A stretch of 10,231 nt of DNA from Oscillospiraceae bacterium (GTDB taxonomy: Bacteria > Bacillota > Clostridia > Oscillospirales > Ruminococcaceae), in contig JAAWBP010000034.1 of NCBI GenBank assembly GCA_022792755.1, positions 1-10,231 on the forward strand. Direction: 5' to 3'. Below are positions 6,770 through 10,231 of the stretch, piece after piece. The notes beneath the pieces are model-generated. The model was not told the origin of the DNA. It ran no database searches and was given only the letters and a program-made list of their open reading frames with translations. Numbering within the stretch: the first letter of the stretch is position 1; every line of letters begins with the position of its first letter. A program made the translations under genes and the position numbers.

Positions 6770-6797
6770 TTGCATTTTATAGAGATTGTGGTATCAT
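6770..6797 (+). promoter_or_regulatory. Promoter of the UPF0340-SDR operon
   Basis: TTGCAT (6770-6775) and TATCAT (6792-6797) are 16 bases apart, starting just past the preceding terminator. A start near 6804 would give a leader of about 150 bases, unusually long for this window and rich in hairpins. Confidence 0.6.
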
Positions 6798-6817
6798 AAA
6801 TTCATAGAAAGCAGGGG

Positions 6818-6885
6818 AAAGCGCATTTGACGGAATACAAGTGCTTTTTTGTACTGCTGAGACCGCTTTTCGCGGTTACTCCGCG
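6818..6885 (+). promoter_or_regulatory. Structured, attenuator-like leader of the UPF0340 operon
   Basis: AAAGCGC (6818-6824) pairs with GTGCTTT (6841-6847), with one G-U pair, and the stem continues inward through TTG/CAA. A six-T run (6845-6850) closes it, giving a terminator-like shape about 45 bases after the predicted start. Next, ACCGC (6862-6866) can pair with GCGGT (6872-6876), or CGCGG (6871-6875) with CCGCG (6881-6885), but not both. I do not recognise a known riboswitch class. A regulatory role is inferred only from the shapes. Confidence 0.4.
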
Positions 6886-6915
6886 CAGAGCTGTCTGAAT
6901 AAACGAAAGAAAGGA

Positions 6916-6954
6916 ATGGCGCCGGTGCAAAAGCGGCGACATATGGCGGTTTAA
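6916..6954 (+). CDS. Possible 12-codon leader ORF coupled to UPF0340
   Basis: ATG at 6916 opens a 12-residue basic peptide, MAPVQKRRHMAV, ending at TAA 6952-6954, one base before the UPF0340 ATG at 6956. The purine-rich site AAGAAAGGA (6907-6915) is too close to the ATG at 6916 but is 9 bases from the in-frame GTG at 6925, which would give a 9-residue peptide. UPF0340 itself has only GGCGG as a weak site, so ribosomes may reach it by re-initiation from this stop. Whether the peptide is made is unknown. Confidence 0.3.
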   Translation: MAPVQKRRHMAV

Positions 6955-6955
6955 A

Positions 6956-7507
6956 ATGCATCAGGAGATTGTGAAGCAGGTGCGGCAGGCGGCGGAAGAG
7001 CTGTTGGCGGCGGCTTCCTGCCGGGAGCGTGATATCTTTGTGGTAGGCTGTTCTTCGAGTGAAATCCTCGGGGAGAAGATCGGCACCCATTCCAGCGAGG
7101 AAGCGGCAAAAGCGGTGTTGGAGGGGCTTTACCCGGTTTTGAAGGAACGGGGAATCTACCTTGCGGCGCAGTGTTGTGAGCATCTCAACCGGGCGCTGAT
7201 CCTGGAGCGGGAGGCAGCGGCGTATTACCGTCTGCCTATCTGCAACGTTCAGCCTCAGCCCAAAGCAGGAGGCTCCTTCGCTACAGCGGCTTATGCGGCT
7301 TTTTTTGATCCGGTCGCGGTGGAAGCAGTGGAAGCTGCTGTGGGGATGGACATTGGCGACACCTTAATCGGGATGCATCTCCGTTCGGTGGCGGTTCCCG
7401 TCCGGCTGTCGGTGAAAAAAATCGGGGAGGCAAACCTCGTCTGTGCCCGTACCCGCCCCAAATTCATCGGCGGGGAGCGCGCGCATTACCGCCTGGATCT
7501 GCTGTGA
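6956..7507 (+). CDS. UPF0340 / TIGR01440 family protein (YwlG-like, DUF436)
   Basis: A 183-residue soluble protein of the UPF0340 family (B. subtilis YwlG). Diagnostic stretches are FVVGCSSSEILGEKIGTHSS (28-47), GIYLAAQCCEHLNRALILER (66-85), CNVQPQPKAGGSFATAAYA (95-113), VEAAVGMDIGDTLIGMHLRS (129-148) and a C-terminal CARTRPKFIGGERAHY. Length is normal for the family. The biochemical function is not established. The conserved Ser/Cys-rich loop and the CCEHLNR motif look like an active or ligand-binding site (inference). The ribosome site is weak, and the stop of a possible leader peptide lies one base upstream, suggesting coupled translation. Its stop codon overlaps the ribosome site of the following SDR gene, so the two form an operon. 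Confidence 0.93.
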   Translation: MHQEIVKQVRQAAEELLAAASCRERDIFVVGCSSSEILGEKIGTHSSEEAAKAVLEGLYPVLKERGIYLAAQCCEHLNRALILEREAAAYYRLPICNVQPQPKAGGSFATAAYAAFFDPVAVEAVEAAVGMDIGDTLIGMHLRSVAVPVRLSVKKIGEANLVCARTRPKFIGGERAHYRLDLL

Positions 7508-7520
7508 GGAGGAAACGCGG

Positions 7521-8282
7521 ATGAAAATAGCAATCGTCACCGGGGCCTCCTCCGGGATCGGGCGGCAGTTCGCCCTCAGAGCAGCGAGGGAATCTATCGA
7601 TATGCTCTGGGTGGTCGCCCGCCGGGAGGATCGCTTAAAGGAGCTGCAAGCGATCCTCCCGATTCCAGTCCGCCCGTTTGTCTTGGACTTGGAGCGGCGG
7701 GAAAGCGTGGAATGCCTTGAGCGGGCGCTTAGAAAAGAGAAGCCGACGGTCACACTGTTAGTCAACGCCGCGGGGTTTTGTAAATTTGGCAAGACGGCAG
7801 AGCAGTCCCGGAAGGAGATTTCGGGGATGCTTGCCCTGAATGTTGCGGCCCTGACCCTCATTACCCAGGCGGTTCTCCCGTTTATGAGGCGGGGCGGGCG
7901 GATTGTCCAGGTCGCTTCGACCGCTGCGTTTCAGCCTTTGCCGGGGATGAACGTCTACGCCGCCTCCAAGGCCTATGTTCTAAGCTATTCCCGGGCCCTG
8001 AACCGGGAGCTGAAACCGCGGGGGATCACTGTGACGGCGGTCTGCCCCGGCTGGACGAGGACGGAATTTTTCGATGTGGCGAAACAGACGGAGAACCCGC
8101 GCGAGGTGAGCCGGTTTCCGCTGATGTCCCGCGCGGAGGATGTGGCCCGGAAAGCGCTGAACGACAGCCGCCGGGGAAAAGATATTTCAGTCTGCGGACT
8201 GCACAACAGGGTTCACCGGCTCGGCGCGAAGCTGCTTCCCCACCGGCTCATCATGGCGGGATGGGAAAGGATGAAAAACTGA
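7521..8282 (+). CDS. Classical short-chain dehydrogenase/reductase (SDR)
   Basis: A 253-residue NAD(P)-dependent oxidoreductase with every classical SDR landmark: cofactor loop TGASSGIG (7-14), NAAG (82-85), structural N107, catalytic S133 in VASTAAF, Y146-AAS-K150, and PG (176-177) followed by WTRTEF. The arginine pair in VVARREDRL after strand two favours NADPH over NADH (inference). Length is typical. The last 35 residues (LHNRVHRLGAKLLPHRLIMA...) are basic and moderately hydrophobic and may touch membrane or a lipid-like substrate. This tail resembles acyl- or steroid-type SDRs such as the YqjQ/DltE-like group, but the substrate is not known. The start ATG at 7521 has GAGGAGG (7506-7512) 8 bases upstream, overlapping the UPF0340 stop. 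It is the second gene of that operon. Confidence 0.93.
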   Translation: MKIAIVTGASSGIGRQFALRAARESIDMLWVVARREDRLKELQAILPIPVRPFVLDLERRESVECLERALRKEKPTVTLLVNAAGFCKFGKTAEQSRKEISGMLALNVAALTLITQAVLPFMRRGGRIVQVASTAAFQPLPGMNVYAASKAYVLSYSRALNRELKPRGITVTAVCPGWTRTEFFDVAKQTENPREVSRFPLMSRAEDVARKALNDSRRGKDISVCGLHNRVHRLGAKLLPHRLIMAGWERMKN

Positions 8283-8405
8283 CGAGGTGGGAACGGCACG
8301 ATAACCGATGCTGCTTTCGAATGGCCGCTGCACAGTGAAAATGAATGAGAAATAGGATGGGACTGCTCTTCGGCAGATGGAGAATCCTGCCATCTGTTAA
8401 GGTAG
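8283..8405 (+). other. 3' untranslated stretch with competing hairpins
   Basis: No gene is visible between the SDR stop and the terminator. The stretch contains CAGATGG (8374-8380) facing CCATCTG (8390-8396), a 7-base-pair hairpin with a 9-base loop. It also contains an alternative fold: AGGAT (8354-8358) with ATCCT (8384-8388), enclosing CTGC (8363-8366) with GCAG (8373-8376). The two folds exclude each other. This may be a structured 3' UTR or a small RNA; no promoter for a separate RNA is evident. Confidence 0.35.
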
Positions 8406-8440
8406 GAAGGCCGGCGTCTTTTTGATGCTGGCCTTCTTTG
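8406..8440 (+). terminator. Intrinsic terminator of the UPF0340-SDR operon
   Basis: A 13-base-pair stem (8406-8418 with 8424-8436, two G-U pairs) has a five-T loop and a short T-rich tail (TTTG). It lies 124 bases after the SDR stop. Confidence 0.85.
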
Positions 8441-8516
8441 CTCAATAAGCCAATTAGAGAAAAGAATAGGTGAAACAATTAAAATAAATAAATTTTATTG
8501 GATAATCTTCGCTAGA

Positions 8517-8544
8517 TTGACAAGTGTGAAAAACGTGTTATAAT
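8517..8544 (+). promoter_or_regulatory. Strong sigma-A promoter of the 8642 gene
   Basis: Perfect TTGACA (8517-8522) and perfect TATAAT (8539-8544) are 16 bases apart. The AT-rich stretch at 8470-8505, rich in A and T tracts, resembles an UP element. A start near 8551 gives a leader of about 90 bases. In it ATACAA (8562-8567) can pair with TTGTAT (8575-8580), and AAGAC (8581-8585) with GTCTT (8602-8606). This completes the gene-free stretch that follows the SDR operon. Confidence 0.85.
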
Positions 8545-8641
8545 TTGCTTATAGGATGGAAATACAATTAAATTTTGTATAAGACCGTCAGAGCAGGCCG
8601 AGTCTTCACGTTTGAGGATGATCCAAAATGGAGGGGGAAGG

Positions 8642-9304
8642 ATGGAGAACAAACGCAGATTAAAAAAATGGATTCTGCCCATTGGCATAGCCGCAGTTGT
8701 CTTAATTGTGCTGAACGCGGTCGGCCTCATCTGGTTCAACGGCATCTTTGACCATTATGTCTGGTTGCCGGAGTACGATGATCTGAGCGGCTTTGCGGAT
8801 CTTCAAAACGGCCGGGAGCTGATTGGAGTGTTTTCCTCTCCGGACGAGATAGAAAACGCAGTGGGAACTACGATCAGCCGGGAGCTGTGGGAGTCCGAAT
8901 TTGTCAGCTATCTGGAAAGGGGAGAAAATTCCCGCCAGACCAACTATTTATTTAAAGTTGGGGAAGATCATTATGTGGCTGTCAGCCTGATCCAATTTCA
9001 GGATGAGGAAACCGGAGCGGTTCTTTGTGATGCGATGGGTTCCGGTTCCTTCGGAAGGGCAAACTATGTTTCGCGAAAGGGAGTCCGTGTTGAGGGGGAG
9101 CCTTCAATAGACTTCAATTTTTTCGGCGGCTTTCTTTATAAAAACAAAGGATATGCCGCGCACGAGTCGGGAGTCAGCTACGGCTCCGGCAGAGCGAAAA
9201 AGGGGCTTTGGTATGAAGGAACCCGTGCGGTCCAGCTGGTTGCAGAGTCCGAGGACTATGAAGAAATCCGGCAGGAATTGATTCGTTATTTTAAGGAGGA
9301 TTAA
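8642..9304 (+). CDS. Membrane-anchored protein of unknown function
   Basis: A 220-residue protein I do not recognise. A short basic N-terminus (MENKRRLKK) precedes one hydrophobic helix at about residues 10-32 (WILPIGIAAVVLIVLNAVGL). The remainder is polar, acidic and probably outside the cell. No Cys follows the helix in a lipobox, so it is an anchored protein or uncleaved signal, not a lipoprotein. The outer part looks like a mixed alpha/beta domain, with FKVGEDHYVAVSLIQFQ and a glycine- and aromatic-rich region SIDFNFFGGFLYKNKGYAAH, and ends in a charged helix (YEEIRQELIRYFKED). No catalytic motif is visible. The start ATG at 8642 has GGAGG (8630-8634) 7 bases upstream. An in-frame TTG at 8612 lacks a site. 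It is a one-gene unit with a consensus promoter and strong terminator. Confidence 0.82.
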   Translation: MENKRRLKKWILPIGIAAVVLIVLNAVGLIWFNGIFDHYVWLPEYDDLSGFADLQNGRELIGVFSSPDEIENAVGTTISRELWESEFVSYLERGENSRQTNYLFKVGEDHYVAVSLIQFQDEETGAVLCDAMGSGSFGRANYVSRKGVRVEGEPSIDFNFFGGFLYKNKGYAAHESGVSYGSGRAKKGLWYEGTRAVQLVAESEDYEEIRQELIRYFKED

Positions 9305-9359
9305 AATATCTTTATAATCAACCGATCAATTTCCTTTAAAATTTAGATCCTCAAATAGG

Positions 9360-9388
9360 AAAAAGGCGGAGAATTTCTCCGCCTTTTT
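9360..9388. terminator. Bidirectional terminator between 8642 gene and NAD(P)H-hydrate epimerase
   Basis: AAAAA plus GGCGGAGA (9360-9372) pairs perfectly with TCTCCGCC plus TTTTT (9376-9388) around a three-base loop. The five A and five T flanks make it functional on both strands, serving the two convergent genes. Confidence 0.92.
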
Positions 9389-9399
9389 CGTTGTAAATT

Positions 9400-10020
9400 T
9401 CAAAACAGAAGCCCAATCTCCAAACAGGACACCTCTCCGCAGTACGCCTGTGACGATTCCATCAGCAAGGCGGGTTTATAGGCGCCGAAGGTATCGGTAA
9501 GATCGGCGCGGAAGGTATCGGAGCTGACGGCTCCGGTGTCACAATCCATCCCGCTCGGAAGGTCGAGGGAGACCCTGACCGCCGCCGTGCTGTTTGCCCG
9601 CCGGAAGATTTCCTTCACCGCCGCGGGGAGCTCCCCGTGAAAGCCGGTGCCGAAAACCCCATCGACGAGGTAGGCGGCGCGGCTGATTTCTCCCGCAAGA
9701 CAGGCGGGGGAAAGGATTGTGACGACCTGCGGCAGCCGCTCCCGGTTGAGCGCCGACAGCGGGGATAAATCCTCCCCGCAGAGGAAGGAGACACAGACGT
9801 CCCATCCGGCTTCCGCCAGCAGCCGCGCAACCACCAGCCCGTCGCCGCCGTTGTTCCCCTTTCCGCAGAGGATCAGAACGCTCGACGGCTGTCCTGCTCG
9901 CTTGAGAAGCTCTTCTGCGGCCTTGGTTCCGGCGTTTTCCATCAGGGTTTCATAGCTCGTCCCAGCGGCCACAGCGGTTGCTTCAGCTTCGCGCATCTGC
10001 CGGGCGGTGTAAATTTTCAT
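9400..10020 (-). CDS. nnrE: NAD(P)H-hydrate epimerase, stand-alone YjeF_N domain
   Basis: A 206-residue enzyme that interconverts the R and S forms of hydrated NADH and NADPH so that the dehydratase can repair them. YjeF_N hallmarks are YTARQMREAEATAVAAG (4-20), MENAG (27-31), the loop GKGNNGGDG (53-61), VDGVFGTGFHGELP (119-132), the DLPSGMDCDTG segment (153-163) and ADLTDTFGAYKPALL (172-186). Many bacteria carry this domain fused to the ADP/ATP-dependent dehydratase in a protein of about 500 residues. Here it ends cleanly after EIGLLF, so the dehydratase must be encoded elsewhere. The start ATG at 10020 has AGGAG (10036-10032) 11 bases upstream. A longer reading to 10059 would place that site inside the gene and is rejected. 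No clear promoter is seen in the 65-base upstream gap, so it may be co-transcribed with the partial gene beyond. Confidence 0.93.
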   Translation of the reverse strand: MKIYTARQMREAEATAVAAGTSYETLMENAGTKAAEELLKRAGQPSSVLILCGKGNNGGDGLVVARLLAEAGWDVCVSFLCGEDLSPLSALNRERLPQVVTILSPACLAGEISRAAYLVDGVFGTGFHGELPAAVKEIFRRANSTAAVRVSLDLPSGMDCDTGAVSSDTFRADLTDTFGAYKPALLMESSQAYCGEVSCLEIGLLF

Positions 10021-10085
10021 GACGATCGCCGCTCCTTCCGCAAATTTGTTTAAAAACAATTCACATGCTTAACAGGGGTATAAAA

Positions 10086-10231
10086 TCAGAGATGTCCCTC
10101 TTTTTTTGAGCCTGAACGCAGGCAGTTCGCACAGATAAAAACGAACCCATAGACTGCGACGGGGAAGGCGACGCAGGAAAAGGGGTTGAAATCCTGGAAG
10201 GAGGCCAAGCCGGCGCATCCGGCGATCAGGT
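10086..10231 (-). CDS. C-terminal end of an unknown membrane protein (5' end outside window)
   Basis: An open minus-strand frame enters from the right edge and ends at TGA (10088-10086), giving the last 47 residues. They include a Gly/Ala-rich stretch (LIAGCAGLASF), a hydrophobic helix (CVAFPVAVYGFVFICANCL) and a basic polar tail (RSGSKKEGHL). This composition is typical of the last helix of a polytopic membrane protein. The alternative frames look less natural. The gene ends 65 bases before the NAD(P)H-hydrate epimerase start on the same strand, so they may share a transcript. No family can be named from so short a piece. Confidence 0.55.
   Translation of the reverse strand, partial: LIAGCAGLASFQDFNPFSCVAFPVAVYGFVFICANCLRSGSKKEGHL

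Noticed and set aside
6862..6885. T-box leader upstream of UPF0340
   Set aside because: The ACCGC/GCGGT hairpin recalls part of a T-box, but the conserved AGGGTGGNACCGCG block is absent.
8350..8400. Small SRP RNA or known riboswitch after the SDR gene
   Set aside because: The conserved SRP GGAAGGAAGCA-type loop and the riboswitch consensus motifs I know are not present.
10021..10059. Extended N-terminus of the NAD(P)H-hydrate epimerase
   Set aside because: The extension would place the GGAAGGAG site inside the gene, and family similarity begins at MKIYTARQM.
10040..10060. Palindrome-like TTGTTTAAAAACAA as an operator or terminator
   Set aside because: It is an imperfect, wholly A/T-rich repeat with an unequal A run; nothing supports a function.
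1..10231. CRISPR array, insertion sequence, prophage or defence system
   Set aside because: I saw no spaced identical repeats, transposase or integrase motifs, or nuclease/toxin genes in any frame.

Overview
The window looks like a chromosomal segment of a Gram-positive anaerobe of the class Clostridia, probably in or near the Ruminococcaceae/Oscillospiraceae. That placement is an inference. It rests on the EF-Tu sequence, strong GGAGG-type ribosome binding sites, near-consensus sigma-A promoters, moderately high GC, and gene families common in that group (a small LUD-domain protein, LytTR with DUF3021, UPF0340/TIGR01440). I see no rRNA, tRNA, CRISPR array, insertion sequence, integrase or phage gene. 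The window reads as core and light accessory chromosome.

Layout. Positions 1-933 hold the 3' part of tuf (EF-Tu) on the plus strand, closed by a strong terminator. An extended-SDR sugar-nucleotide-type epimerase/dehydratase follows (1185-2174, +) with a TTGACA-17-TACAAT promoter. A two-way terminator (2199-2239) separates it from two minus-strand genes: a small LUD-domain protein (2267-2944) and a cytoplasmic class C beta-lactamase-fold serine hydrolase (3103-4113). Divergent from the hydrolase is a two-gene operon of a stand-alone LytTR DNA-binding protein (4271-4711) and a four-helix DUF3021 membrane protein (4722-5183), the arrangement called a LytTR regulatory system. It runs tail to tail, with a 5-base gap, into an EamA/DMT permease (5189-6142, -).

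Positions 6298-6726 (+) hold a small, mostly helical protein of unknown function with its own terminator. A promoter and an unusually structured leader (about 6804-6955) precede an operon of UPF0340/TIGR01440 (6956-7507) and a classical SDR dehydrogenase (7521-8282). The 359-base gap after it holds competing hairpins, a strong terminator and a TTGACA-16-TATAAT promoter. That promoter drives an unrecognised membrane-anchored protein (8642-9304). A two-way terminator follows, then a stand-alone NAD(P)H-hydrate epimerase (9400-10020, -) and the C-terminal end of a membrane protein (10086-10231, -) that runs off the window.

How the genes work together. Most are single-gene or two-gene transcription units with unrelated housekeeping, redox or transport roles. 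The clearest functional pair is LytTR-DUF3021, where the membrane protein probably restrains the regulator. The second is UPF0340-SDR, an operon of unknown purpose. I found no convincing new multi-gene system. The best leads are the attenuator-like leader with a stop-start coupled small ORF before UPF0340, and a direct repeat overlapping the LytTR promoter.
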